Shown piece after piece: positions 1 to 13,100 of a stretch of 64,000 nucleotides of DNA. Position numbers and translations under genes: made by a program. Source of the DNA: Limnoperna fortunei (lineage: Eukaryota; Mollusca; Bivalvia; Mytilida; Modiolidae). The first letter of the stretch is position 1, and the number at the start of each line of letters is the position of its first letter. The stretch spans positions 67,070,433 to 67,134,432 of the forward strand of contig OX104112.1 of assembly GCA_944474755.1 (NCBI GenBank). Reading direction: 5' to 3'. The notes beneath the pieces were generated by a model that was not told the DNA's origin, did no database searches, and saw nothing but the letters and a program-made list of their open reading frames with translations.

Positions 1-313
1 GTATGATATGGGACCTGATATGAAAAAACCTTGTCATAATCTTTCATACATTTTCAGTTAAGACCTTTTACTTTATATGGAACTTTACTCATATGCAAAT
101 TTTCTTGCTTATATTTCCAGTTTGAAATGGATTATCGATTTATCTAAACTCTTAAAAAAAACCGAGCATATGTCTTTTTAATTGTTGGTGTGTTTTATTC
201 AGCCGGCTAAAGTATGAATATATACCAACAGTCTACATTTTAGTGACGTCACCGGAAGTAATCATTTGTGCACGCGATGGCTTGATATTTAGTCCTCTGT
301 AGATTGTTAGTGG
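1..313. other. No gene seen
   Basis: AT-rich sequence with one GTGACGTCAC site at about 243. AGTCCTCTGTAGA at 291-303 reappears at 2866-2878. Confidence 0.4.
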
Positions 314-2688
314 TTCAAAGTCAGTTAAAGTGCGCCATTTGCACAGGAAAAACGGCTGAAGATTTTCGGCTTTGAAAACAAGACAAATGTATTTATTTTG
401 TAAGAACTATATTTGAACAATTAGAAAACAAAAAAGGTAGCTCTTGAATAACAAATTTACATCAAGAAAAACATGAATATACATGTGGTGGTATTTTGGA
501 TGGTGAATTACGTTACTTCTGTCTACTGTAACTACATGTATATCAAACATATTTTATCGTAAAAAGAACCACAATTGCATATAAAACACATTTATATGAT
601 AGATATATGATTGATTTACCAAATAAAACATTTAAGAAACCCTACATTAACCAACTCTAACAGATATCGGTCAACTCCTTGATACTTGAACAATAAAAAG
701 GAAAATAGACGCTTTAAAGAAAAAGTGTCTCTTTTTCAATGTTGATACTCTTTTATTTTCAAAGTCAAAGACCATTTAAATAAATCTGTTCATTTGTTGA
801 CCATTTAAGATAATACTTTACAAATTTAAAAGACTTGAAATTTTACCAAACAGATATTTATTACACTTTACAGTAGTAGTACTATGTGTAACGTAATTCA
901 CAGAAGTCCATAAAATATATACAATCTTGTTATCTTATGTTTAAATTGGAACCATTATAGAAAAAGAGCTTTTGGGTTATGATTATTTTTTTTGGTACAA
1001 TGATTTGCAATATCTTTGCAACGATATTAACACATAAAACATAAAATCTTTTAAAATGTCACATTAAATTCCCAATGCGAAGAAATATTAAACAAATCCC
1101 CAGTTACACAAATGAAATTGTGCTGTACACAACGGTTTGATTAAAGATAAACAATAGACTATGATCATTTCACACCATTAAATGTTTTGGAACAAATGGT
1201 TGTGTTTTCAGTACTGTTGTATTGCCAATTGTCTTTTTACACAATAGTGAATTACGTTACACAAGAAAGTAAGAGTGATATATCTTTACTACATGATTTT
1301 CTAAACTATTTATTATCATGGTGTTGTATTATAATTTATACTTATTTTTTGTAAATGCTTTCAATTATAGCAAGATAAAATTTAAAAATGAAAGTGCCAT
1401 TTTAAAACAAAATGATATATCCAACTGGTGTTTGGTAGTATCGATAAGGAAATGTCAACGTTTCTAAATGCCTAACTCCTTCTAAATTGTATGCCTATCT
1501 TCGATTAGTGTTTAAACATTTTTTTCACATCATTTTATCAACTTTTACCATTTTTTGGAAACAAACTATAACATAAATGTGCATGTGATTTACGTTACAA
1601 AACGTAAATTACGTTACACTAAACTTTGTGCCCTCACGTGACGTAAATACAAATGGAATCAATATTCCATATTCACAGTTCTGCAGTATATTATATATTG
1701 TGTCGTTTAATAATAATTTTCGCTGACAATTAATGCTATATAATATGTGTTCTTGTTAAATAAATGTGTACTTACGAGTGATGGTAATGTTTACACAAGA
1801 AAATGTTTTAAATGTCTCCCGCTGGGCAACTTAGTTTTCAATAAACGCCCTTATTTTAGGCGGTGTAAAAAATAATCTTTCCAGGTAATTTGTTCCTAGG
1901 AAATAAGTTTTAAAGCATGTTTATTGAATATACCATAACGTAATTCACCGCAACGTAATTTACGGACATAAGCATTTGCAAATATATGAGAAATTTTTAA
2001 CAGCTAAAAACAATGTTTATATGGCAATTATGGTTAACATCAGTGTGTTTATTACTCACAGCGTTTGACGCTTATAGCATATACTTATTATGAGGAAGGT
2101 ACCGTAACGTAATTCACAATTAAATGCAAAAAATTAAAAATTGAAATCAAAGACTATTTTTTAGGCCAAAATTATTCATACACCTTTTAATCATGATTTA
2201 TAAATATTTTGAAGCATTTTTGTACATATTCGTTCACGAATCATTACTGTATTAATCAAATATGTTTGCAATACGACTATCATGAAATTGTAACGAAATT
2301 CAAAGCATTTTATGGGACACAAATAATGTGTTGTTTTTTTTTATTTCCAAATATACTGACATAAAAACAGAGTGTTTTTATCCAAATTCTGACAATTCTC
2401 TATCATAGAAAACATATTTCACTTATTTATTTCGCTAAAATATTCTTTCTTTGTTAATAAATTTAGTACTCCAAATTTGTGACATAATGGTTTTTACTAT
2501 GTAGGCTTCAAAATTAGTCAGTGTTGACCAATAAATGAGTCAAACAGAACATTATTGTTATTTTTTTCAACACGTAATTACCTACGAGTTAAATTAAAGT
2601 CAAATCCCCATAACAATTATACTATTGGTCATCAAAAAACGTCTGTGACCACAATATTTGTAATTGGCGCACTTTAACTGACTTTGAA
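314..2688. mobile_element. Non-coding element with 24-bp terminal inverted repeats
   Basis: 314-337 (TTCAAAGTCAGTTAAAG...) and 2665-2688 are perfect 24-bp inverted complements, ending ...GCGCCA inside. The 2375-base interior has no coding frame and is AT-rich. It holds at least seven copies of a 14-base motif (GTGAATTACGTTAC or close) on both strands, a motif not seen outside the element. No clear short target duplication touches the inverted repeats. The best reading is a non-autonomous DNA transposon whose internal motifs may be protein-binding sites. Family unknown. Confidence 0.6.
503..2117. repeat. Dispersed GTGAATTACGTTAC motif
   Basis: Copies: 503-516 (+), 888-901 (-), 1247-1260 (+), 1585-1598 (+, one change), 1604-1617 (+, one change), 1935-1948 (-, one change), 1951-1963 (-, partial) and 2104-2117 (-). 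Spacing is irregular, so this is not a tandem array. The core ATTACGTTAC resembles PAR-bZIP type sites, but no binding is shown. Confidence 0.6.
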
Positions 2689-2692
2689 TGAG

Positions 2693-2866
2693 TATGTTTG
2701 ATGTTTTACGGCACTTTCAGCAATTTTTAGCTATTTCATGGCGTACAGTTTTAATTGGGAGAGGAAGCCGGAGTACGCGGAGAAAACCCCCGACCTGCGG
2801 GAAGAACTGGCAATCCTTGTCAATTAAGATTGGAGCCGAGTACACCCTGCCCGCAGTGAGACTCGA
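2693..2866 (-). mobile_element. SINE copy, head truncated
   Basis: The body (GGCACTTTCAGCAATTTTTA, GGAGTACGCGGAGAAAACCC, GATTGGAGCCGAGTACACCC) matches the SINE family. The tRNA head stops at ACTCGA, where the AGTCCTCTGTAGA repeat and then a MITE begin. Confidence 0.7.
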
Positions 2867-2880
2867 GTCCTCTGTAGAGC

Positions 2881-2987
2881 CAATCTAATGAAAATTATAT
2901 CTTAACTTGGCTCCCCCTTTTTGCTCTTGTCGCCGTGACAATAGCAAAAAGTGGGAGCCAAGTGAAGATATTATTTTAATTAGATTG
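2881..2987. mobile_element. Palindromic MITE, copy 1
   Basis: Left arm CAATCTAATGAAAATTATAT...GGCTCCC and right arm GGGAGCCAAG...TTAATTAGATTG are inverted complements around a GTCGCCGTGAC centre. Same family as 24739-24849 and 27424-27775. Confidence 0.7.
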
Positions 2988-3439
2988 CTGTAGAGCACAC
3001 GAGACCTTGATATGCATATAAAACGGATAAAATCAGCATTGTCAAAGCTAAACGTATTATAAATCGTATGATATCCTTCCTTCTAATATGGAGTAGACAT
3101 TGCCAAAATCCGAGCACAGACAATATAGTTCTTTATTAATGGATTATTATTTTTTGCACACAATTCCTTGTTTTACTTTATTCATTAATTTTACGAGTAC
3201 CTTACACTATTTCACTATCATGTATATATTCATATGATCACATATAGTTAGTAGCGTCAACTAGAAGTAACTAAGTCAAATAATATCAACAATTTATGAA
3301 TCAAACAAAATTATAATATGCCAACAATTTTTCAAATTTATCTCTTAAGGTTCGTAAGATGCATATGCCTGTATGTCATACAGAACCTATTTCATTTTGG
3401 ACATACTGTCCCAGCCTATTCATTTTCCATTGAGAAAAT

Positions 3440-3955
3440 CATTTTGATTAATGGTGTTTAACACCCGAGCAGCAATATTTCAGCTATATTCAGGCGATGA
3501 ACATGAAATGGATGATAAAATGAACATGAAATGATGATGAATGAAAATGGGATGGGACACAAGGAAAAACAGGGGTAACGGATTTTAGATTGCCACTGGC
3601 AAATGGGAGGATGGATAGGGTCGGGCAATTTAGCCTCCTGTAGCGGGATCGAAATCCCTACTCAAAGCGAATACTACAGCAGTGTTCTTTAACGTGCGAG
3701 GAACGTGGCATTTTTCCCAACACGGTGCACTAATATGGTTTGCGGTCAGGTTTTCGTATTATGGCCTGACAACCCCAGCTTGCCAGGGGTACCCCATTCA
3801 ACCACCTGGGGCACACATCCCAGTTGGTCTTTAGGCAAACCGACCTGACACGCCGGTCAGGGTACTGGGCGCTATTTAGTCGCCTTTTACGACAAGCTAG
3901 CGCGACTGCGGTCTATTCTTTTAGCCACCCGGATCCCGCACGGGGCTAGACGATC
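3440..3955 (-). mobile_element. Dispersed repeat, family B
   Basis: Starts TTAATGGTGTTTAACACCCG, AGCAATATTTCAGCTATA; continues through GTAGCGGGATCGAAATCCC, TTTAACGTGCGAGGAACGTG and GCCACCCGGATCCCGCACGG. A related copy in the opposite orientation is at 26285-26705 and a partial one at 62200-62660. Non-coding, SINE-like in having a simple-sequence tail. Confidence 0.55.
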
Positions 3956-5047
3956 TTGACAGCTAAGGAATAAATTAATAAAATTTAAAACATCAAAGTA
4001 CTGTTACTATAGGTATAATAGTAATTTTGGACTCAAAGAGCTTCGAATGTGCAGCTAGTAATTCTTTTTCGATTTTTGTACCGGTCCATGTATTAAACAG
4101 ACAGGCGCTTGTGCGATATATATTGAAGTAAATAAAGTTGGGAAATTTAAATTTTTGCACATAAGATGTTTATCTGTTAGTCACTCTTTTATACAATTAA
4201 ATAATTATAAAATAATAGGTTTTTTGGCCCTTTAAAGATTAAAAATCACGGTTTTTAATGTTTTTGCCCTATTAAATGATTACTTATGCAGACAAAGAAA
4301 AGCTGTTGCTCAGCTCATTGTTCAGATCAAGTAGCTATACTAATGACTACATTAGGTCAAAGTCGTCAGAGGACCCGATTTAGTGGTATATGCTCAAGTT
4401 AGTAACTCGTGCGCACAAGTTATATATTATTTATTCTATGGCACGTCCTGGCTTCCATAAAATTATGATAAACATGTTCGACAATTATTTTGTACAAATT
4501 TCTTCAGTAAAAACATCGTCCTGCATTTAACTATATGTAATTTCCTCACGTGTAATATTGGGACGTGATTCTTTGGGGTAGCAGGACCGCTACTTTAATT
4601 TTTAAAATAAATCAAGAACGGAAATATCTTGCAGGTAAATTTTTGTTAACCCAATATTGTTTTCATTGCAATAGGAATTTATAAATTATTTATATATAAT
4701 GTGCATTTCATAATTGACGTTACTTCTGAACACCCTTACAGCGCCTCTAAATTCCAGAGGTCACGTGACGTCTTTCTTTGTAATAGTGACGTCACATATG
4801 ATTGTTAGTTTATTGAAAGAGCGATTTGATAGTCTGGGCTCCTGACTAAATATTCTCAATACCGTAAGCGAAGGTTCGAATATCAACCAATCAAACTGGG
4901 TAGTAAACTAGTGGAGACCTTATTCTGGTACCCTGACGATGATATCCTCATGAGCCTAAGCGGCCTTCAGATACGTCAGGTCAGGAGCATTGGATTTCAA
5001 CGGTGACAGCGTTGAAATTTGACGTTCGAGTATTCTCTAGACTTAAG
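3956..5047. other. No gene seen; CRE-type palindromes
   Basis: AT-rich, no supported frame. Contains GAGGTCACGTGACGTC and AGTGACGTCACAT at 4758-4795. Confidence 0.4.
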
Positions 5048-5207
5048 AAATAGATTATTGCGAGCGGGCTTTATGGGAATTAGAACATGGTCAGACCTTA
5101 TATTTGTCAATATTTTATACCGAGCGATAGCGAGGTATAAAATGAAGACAAATATAAGGTCTGACCATGTTCTAATTCACATAAAGCCCGCTCGCAATAA
5201 TCTATTT
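5048..5207. repeat. Long hairpin with GAGCGATAGCGAG apex
   Basis: Arms of about 74 bases (AAATAGATTATTGCGAGCGG ... and its complement) pair almost perfectly around an apex GAGCGATAGCGAG at 5122-5134. No coding content. A fold-back element or inverted duplication. Confidence 0.75.
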
Positions 5208-7026
5208 CGATTCTAATATGTCTAACAAATGTTTTAAAATTTCGAAGCGGTTCTAAGAGGACGCTTTCAGTGGTAATATTGTTTTTTTGAAACTAATACG
5301 ATATATCCCAAAACAGTATGTTAAAGCAAATAAAATTGACATAAACATATTTTCTCGTCGTTTTATTGAATGTACGTACCTTTTAAACAAAAATATTGAG
5401 AAATCTTAACGAAATTGCATCATTCCAGTTTGAAATTTTCAGTTCAGCGTAATATGACGTCGGAATTCTAATTGTGACGTCATATTAATTCGAATGTAGA
5501 ATTGTTAAAAAAAATAATGTATCGGGAGTAGTTTAAATCATATAAATCTCAGAATTCAGACTAAAAATAACTAAATTATTAACAATAACGATAATTATGG
5601 ATAACACATAACAAACGGCATTTGTAAGTCAGTTTTTACATTTACACTTAACACGCAGTTTACGCATGTGCGAAGTAAACTTATTGGAATTTTGACACGG
5701 CTTTGTTTACATAGCTAAAGCAGGACGTCATATTAGAATGACCATTAGTATTATAGATAAATTCAAGTAGAACGAACGTATTATGACGTCATTCTCTTTG
5801 TGACGTTCAATGTTTACATTTCTCAGCTGAGTTTACATTATGATTTTATAATTTAAACGTAAAGGTAAAATATAATTTATATTTAAAATTTATAAAGAAA
5901 AGGTATTCCCGGATTTAAAAAAAGATTGGCATGTGCATGTGATATTAAATGGCGTCATATAATTAACCAATGAAAATGCTTATATCGGAGGTCCTGACCT
6001 GGTGTTATATTTGAAGTGAAGCTTGCGTCAATGAAAAATATTGCACCAGGATACCAGGTTAGTGGAGACCTGGGGTTATATTTGAATGTGAAGCTTGCGT
6101 AAATGAAAAATATTGCACCAGGGGACCAGGTTAGATTTAAAGATTTAATGTATGAAATATTTCAGTGTTGTTATTATTTTAGAACATAAACTTTTTATCG
6201 ATGTCAAATTTATTTTTAACTCTACCTTTAAAATTAATTTTAGTGCTCGAACTTCACTTTGTGACCGTTTTTTGACGATATCAACTTCCGGACGAAAAAA
6301 ATTCAATATCAGCATTAAGCAGATTTTGGTCACGTGATTTGATTTTGATCACGTGACACATAATGTGTCTGGTCAATTGGTCCCACATGCAAATTGGTGC
6401 CAAAAAAATTCTTCCCAAGTCTTTGCCAATTAGTCCCACTTTTGGACAATTGGTCCCAATTCTTTTAGAAAGTATATTTTAGAACAATTTTTGGTTTTGT
6501 TTAGCAATGAAACATAATATCCGTAGAGCTCAGTGCTCGCTATAAGTACCCATATATACGTTCTTCATTGTTGATTGAGGTCACGCGTTGGCTCGATATT
6601 TTATTTATTCACGGTTAATATGTTTTGTACACGGTCATTAGGTAATAATAAGCGTTCTAATCGACATTGAATGAAACACACAAATTAAAAATCATTTAGC
6701 TTGAATTGAATTCCGTTGTTTTCGGACAGTCGGTATGATATATTTGTTCCACAGACAGTTGTTGATGATGGATATACATATTTAGTACATTTAATATAAA
6801 ACTTATTATGTGTATTTTGTATTAGATCAATAGCTGCCTGTGTAACGAATAGCCTAGTACATTCTATCGGGCAACGTTTTGTTTTTCGATTTGTTTATTA
6901 TGTCCTACAAAGTCAAAGCATAGTTTTATAGCATTTAACGTCTATATTAAAAGCATGGTAAACATTGGTAATTTATTTATATGTACATGTACAGACACAA
7001 CAGATAATGAATCTTTCGATTTTAGC
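5208..7026. other. No gene seen; repeats and TGACGTCA sites
   Basis: AT-rich. TGACGTC sites at about 5455, 5475 and 5784. Overlapping short frames on both strands at 6145-6337 mirror each other and lack any family resemblance. Confidence 0.4.
5994..6132. repeat. Tandem duplication of ~68 bp
   Basis: CCTGGTGTTATATTTGAAG...GTGAAGCTTGCG...AATGAAAAATATTGCACCAG...ACCAGGTTAG occurs twice in succession, with a few differences. Confidence 0.75.
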
Positions 7027-7191
7027 ATAAGAATACAATGCCATGCATTTGTTTGAAGTTTATTGACGTATAAAAGCATTGACGAAGTACATTCAATGAG
7101 CGCGGTAGAGCTTCATAATGAAAATGTTCTTCGGTCAACGCTTTCATTCGTCAATGAAACTTCTTCAAAAGAATGCATTCAATTCTTATAT
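7027..7191. repeat. Imperfect hairpin, GC-rich apex
   Basis: ATAAGAATACAATG..ATGCAT..TTTGAAG..ATTGACG..AAAGCATTGAC on the left pairs with the complement on the right (GTCAACGCTTTCATTCGTCA ... ATGCATTCAATTCTTAT). The centre contains GAGCGCGGTAGAGC (7098-7111). Confidence 0.55.
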
Positions 7192-7599
7192 TTACATTTT
7201 ATTTCAGTTGAAAAAATGACTGGGGTCATGATTTAAATCGTGCACTATGTATTTTTGTTGATCTAAATCGAGTTATTTGTTTACTGTGGACCTCAAGGAA
7301 GCGCGTGCTCTACATAACTACGGGTTTCATTGAGAAATATAAAAAAAATGGATTCTACGTGATCTGTAACGGTTTAAACCAACAGAAATATAGGATATCG
7401 ATGTTAGACTTACGTCATGTAATATATTCAAAATAAAAATCGCCTTGTAAAATTATCATTTAAATCTTTTCTTTATTTTGACAAATTGCGTTACCAGTCA
7501 TTCTGTTGAGAAGTCTCTAGTCATCTGTAACAGACCATTCCTCCACTCTGTATAGATTAGTAGCTATTATTTAAGACATTAGAAAACAGATTGTTAAGT

Positions 7600-8700
7600 T
7601 CAAACAGGTTAACACACACAAAGATGACGTAGAACCTCGTTCCATTCTTTCTTTGCTTTTTGCTAACAAAGGCATAGATGCTATCACTCTTGGTAATATC
7701 TTGCATCACAAGTTTGTTACTTCCAAAATTCCAATATACTTCAAAAACAAATCCATTTATATTATATCTGATACCTATACTACCCTATTGCACCCAGAAT
7801 TTCAATTAAAAACGTATATTGCAGGATCTTTTGATCAATGACTTCAAAGCCAAACTCTCCGACTACTATTGCAACAATGCCCTATTCGTATATAGTCTCT
7901 CAGGTCACGTGATAACTGGAGATCTTAACGTTGTTAACAATGTTAGACTCCATAGTAACAAAATACCGCGAACATCAATCCATCAACTGGAATTATAACT
8001 TTAAATTATTGATGGATTCAATAGAGGACTATGCCAGATAATTGGCAAGGAAGAACACATAAAGGTTGATCCTTGTCCGAGTGGGTAAATGCTTTGAGGT
8101 CATTGATTCAAATTAGAATAAGTCGTTTATGAAGGTCTATGAGTACTAAAGCATCATCAATCTTCAGAAATCTTGATGCTCTTAAAACTTTGTCCGACAT
8201 TCATGACAAATATGTTGTTGTGCAAGCAGATAAGGCCCCTAACAACAATATTTTTATCGGCAAAAAACATTATATAGAGTGTTAATTAATGAGTTAGGGC
8301 ATGGACAGTTCACTTGGCAATCCTACTTACACATTCACTGCGCTTTCAAAAGAGAAGATTGTTGAAAATAACACATCGGTAATGGCATCCTTTTGGTCTC
8401 AAAATCAAAATCGAAGATTGTGATATCCCTTCATTGTACTGGAAACCAAAACTGCACAAAAAATCCATACAAACAGCGTTTCATAGCAGGATCGTCTAAG
8501 TGTACCACAAAAACACTATTGCAACTCCTGAGCACTATTTTAACAACAGTAAAAACGGGACTTCTAAAACACAGTAACACTTTCTACTCCAGGAGTGGAA
8601 TAAATGAAATGTGGATATTGAGTTGACATCTTGAGTTCTGGATATCTTCCCTTCGTAACAGCATTAAAACATTTGATTTTTTGACACTCTATACGGGTGT
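7600..8700 (+). mobile_element. Fragment of the same Penelope-like element
   Basis: The segment follows 50745-51565 closely (for example GAACCTCGTTCC, TCTTGGTAATATCTTGCATC, AGTGGAATAAATGA) with indels. It spans the region after the GIY-YIG part up to the early RT. The catalytic core and 3' end are absent and the frame is broken repeatedly, so it is a truncated dead copy. Confidence 0.65.
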
Positions 8701-9720
8701 CTTTCTCGAATGCCAACATTTTGATATTCCTTGAATGTAAACAAAATAACTGATATTTATTCATTCATAAATAAAAAATAAAGCAGGGGCAGTTTATTAA
8801 GTTAGTATATATTGCCCCTGAATAAAGTAATAAAATAAAATGAAACAAAAATAACATATATAATATAATATAGATCACTGCAGATTTTTAATTTCAGATA
8901 ACGGGTTTTCGCTTCGGACAAAGATTGCATTCACTTTTACCAAGGTGCAGTAAAACATGGTTGTCAAAAGCTATTTACTGCATTTAAAATTTTCAGTCAG
9001 TATTTGAGAGATACTAGTAAATGCAAGGATGGAAAAATGCATCATTCACCATTATACTTCTCAAACATAAACTGCTAAGTCAAAATCTAAACAGAATCGG
9101 TTCGAGTTAAACATGGATATTTTGTATCTACTGGTAAGACTCGCTTTATCTTGAGATGTCGTCATTTGGTCCGTAACAGACGGATCCAATATTATGTATT
9201 AGCCAGAAATTTTGGTTTTGGTAGTTTCTGAGGAGTTGAGCCGAAACCATGATTTATGAGGAATGTTTGGAAAATTCTAAGTTCAATGTGCCGCTACTCC
9301 CACAAAATTTTGAGGATCAGAATTTCCTGGTAATATGCACAACTTCATATGGTGTACTTGTCACATACTAAGTGTTAAAAAAATTTGGTTAATTAGTTTC
9401 AGAGAAGTTGAACGGAATTACTTTATGACGGAAAGGACAAAAATAATCTGTCTCCCCACAATTCATATTTTAGATGTAAAAATATACATAATGTTTTTTT
9501 TGTATGAAGTTTTAACATTTTTTACAATAAAAATCTCAGCAATAATGTAAAAATATGGTTCTCACAGCGTTTGCTCTTTATAAAATTCAGTTCGCTTGTA
9601 GACGAGAATACATAAAAGAAACATATGTACATGTCAACGAAGCACAAACCGTGAAATGTTTAATACATCTTACTCAAGACCCACCACTCTAGATTTAAGA
9701 AAAATATTGTTTATGTATTT
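8701..9720. other. No gene seen; 3' side of lectin gene A
   Basis: AT-rich DNA between the Penelope fragment and the stop codon of gene A; presumably holds its 3'UTR. Frame at 9335-9550 shows no domain. Confidence 0.4.
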
Positions 9721-10103
9721 TTATACTGGACATTTCTTGCATCTTTTGAATACTCTTCTGCAGAAACGTAGCAAGACGGGTGCATCCATCACAACGATTC
9801 CGACAAATACTACAGCCATTATAACAACACCAATGCAACCGATTCCAGTCGCTGACGGTCGTTTGTCTGCCGCAGAAGTTTTTGATCGAATGGTGGATGA
9901 TAAATTTGCCTTCGAAACAAGAAGCTCCTTCGAAATATTTCTGGCTATATCGGCTATGATCTGTGACGTCAGATTGGATTTCACCTCGACAGTTCGACAA
10001 GCGCATACACACAGTGGTTGCGCGGACATACCTTGGTTTGAATTCGTGGTTGTATCTTGCATTATTGCGGCAACTGTTGTTGTATCACTGTTATTAAACT
10101 GCA
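9721..10103 (-). CDS. Gene A exon 4: stalk, membrane helix and tail
   Basis: 383 bases to the TAA at 9723-9721. It encodes a Thr-rich stretch, a Cys pair (LCVCAC), a predicted helix (VKSNLTSQIIADIARNISKE), the RPSATGIG link, a membrane segment (CIGVVIMAVVFVGIVV) and a basic tail (RFCRRVFKRCKKCPV). The stalk-to-membrane part is about 89% identical to gene B, higher than the lectin domain. No minus-strand poly(A) signal was recognised close by. Confidence 0.83.
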
Positions 10104-13100
10104 CTTTAAAATAAAAAGAAGCAGACGAGATAAATATAGCAGGAATAAAGTAAAATATAGGAATATTATGAAAAGACTGGTAAACGTGTTTGTCGATGAA
10201 CATGTTGTATTTGTTTTGCACGTGTTATTGTATTGGATACAAAACGTTTACATTTTAATACACATGACATTACGAAGTAATTTATATGAAAAACGTGTGT
10301 GGTACTAAGACCAGAGATACTGGTACTGATATCTATACTTTATGTAATAAATATTAAGACGACCATTTAAGAACGCTTTCAGCAATTAATTATTTATAAG
10401 CAATAATGTCGAACTCTGGTAATATGATCATTAACGGAATAAAATTCGTCAGTTTGAGAAAAGGCAATACATAACAAGTGTTGAAACAAACCGGGAACGC
10501 ACTACTGTATCCGTGTGCATGCCACTTTCACAAAACAAATTATTTCTGTGCAAATTTTTAGTCGCAATTCTAAACTGATTGCTTATAACACAACGTGGAC
10601 AGTCATCGGCCAATATATTTTTATCATAAAATAAAGCTATAGTACCTGGATAAAATCCCCGACCTTCGATAAAATTCGAATATGTTAAGATTGGAGTCGA
10701 ACACGCCCTGCCCACAGTGAGACTCAAACTATTCTGATAATGGTTGATAACTTAATTATTACCACCTTATATGGTTACAATATATTGCGACATGTTTTTT
10801 TTTAATTTCTCTAAAACCTGAATTGTTTATCACTTCCACCACGTGCATTTTGTTGTATTATATCATTCATTGTGTACATATCTGAAAACTCTGGCCCTCC
10901 CAAATCATGTGGTATCACTCCTCGTTGTATAGAGTTTCATGTTTCCCTTTTTTTTGTTATTGTCTGTTCACTGTTTCGTCTGTCATTGAATGTCTTGTCT
11001 AGGTATTTAATGAGTTGATGTAAAACGCCATGGCGCACCTACCGAGTGCTCATGTGACAGGCAAAACTTTGTTCCGTTGGTTTATCTCTTTGTTTCGTTG
11101 ATTTATGGTTTGTAAAAATATTCTGGTGCTTAATATACCTGGGGTATCGTTGACTGGATGTTAAAAGCAAACATTCATTAGATAGTGAAATATCAGAATT
11201 GACAGGTTAAGAACTTTGAATGTATTGATTAGTGTAAAACTGAACTGAACATACCAGTAAAATCCGGCCACTGACAAATTGCATAATAAGGTTTACTACA
11301 ATCTTCGTCCCAGAAAGTTCCGCCTGTATTGAACGTTGACACACAATCTCCTGACCCTGATGGTTCTGATGCATACCATGGAGCCCACTGTTGAACTTCA
11401 CCACTGAGTGTTACCAGATGGCCTAATGTATTCACTTTATATCCTATGTAAAACTCACTGTATTGTTTCCTGTAATAAGAGGTATTTGCATGAAAACAAT
11501 AAGGAAATGGCATTTGTTGTTTGAACAAAGTGTCGAGATTTGATATAAGGTTTAACAAAGATGGTGAACTGACATTACAGGGATTTTGTACTAAAATGGT
11601 TTTACAGGAATGGCGTACTGAAGTGACGGTACATGGATGATGTACAAAACTTATATTACATTGTACTAAAATAATATTACATGGATGGTGCAAACTGATA
11701 TTACATGGATGGTGTATTGAACTGACATTACTTGGAAGGTGTATTGAACTGACATTACATGGAAGGTGTATTGAACTGACATTACATGGATGGTGTATTG
11801 AACTGATATTACATGGATGGTGTATTGAACTGACATTACATGGATGGTGTACTAAAGGGATAACACATGATGGTGTACTAAACGGATATTACATGGATGG
11901 TGTACTGATCCGATATTATATGGATGGTGCACTAAACTGATATTACATGATTGGATAATTTACTGAACTGACATTACATGGATGGTGTACTAAACTAATG
12001 TTACATGGATGGTGTATTGAACTGGCATTATATGGATGGTGTACTAAACGGATATTACATGAATGGTGTACTAAACTAATATTACATGGATGGTGTACTG
12101 ATCCGATATTATATGGATGGTGCACTAAACTGATAACACATGATTGGTTAATTTACTGAACTGACATTACATGGATGGTGTACTAAACTAATGTTACATG
12201 GATGGTGCAAACTAATATTACATGCCATTGGATGGTGTATTGAACTGGCATTATATGGATGGTGTACTGATCAGATATTATATGGATAGTGCACTAAACT
12301 AATATTACATGGATGGTGTAAACTGATATTACATGGATAGTGTACTGAACTGACATTACATGGAAGGTGTACTAACTGATATTACATGGATGGTGTATTG
12401 AACTGACATTACAGTGATATTGTTCTGAACTGACATTTACTGAAAGGTGTACTGAACTGACATTACATGGATGGTGTACTGAACTGACATTACATGGAAG
12501 GTGTACTGAACTGACATTACATGGAAGGTGTACTGAACTCATATGACATGGATGGTGTACTGAAATGATATTACATGGATGGTGTACTGAACTGATATTA
12601 CATGGATTGTGTACTTAACTGATATTACATGGATTCTGTACTTAACTGATATTACATATGGATTGTGTACTTAACTGATATTACATGTATGGAGTACTGT
12701 TGATATTACAAGGATGTTGTACTGAACTGATATTAAAAGGATGGTGTACTGCATTGACATTTCATGTATAGTGTACTATTCTGAGATATACAGATACGGG
12801 AGAAGGCGCGTCGTAATTCATTGGTTCTGAAAGTGGCTTTCCCACGGTAATCTCATGTACGTTTAAAAAAAATTACGTGTAGTATGACCATAAGAAAGCC
12901 AACACCAAAAACATATTCCCTTATATTTTGTTTAACGGCAATTTTTAATGAAGAATATATTTTTTTGTGAAATCCATGCAAAAGTTCAAAAAGAAATCAA
13001 AATCAATCTGTTATTCTAAACAATTTCAAAGGGCCTATTTTGTCGAAGTGATCTGTTAAAAACGGCGTTCTACGTTTTTTTAACGCCAACGTCATACAAC

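Noticed and set aside
2688..2888. 66-codon frame at the end of the inverted-repeat element
   Set aside because: It is the SINE body read antisense, not a transposase.
9656..10114. 152-codon plus-strand frame
   Set aside because: Opposite strand of the well-supported stalk/membrane exon of lectin gene A.
11943..12125. His/Pro/Cys repeat frame (HHPCNISLV units)
   Set aside because: 27-base minisatellite in an intron.
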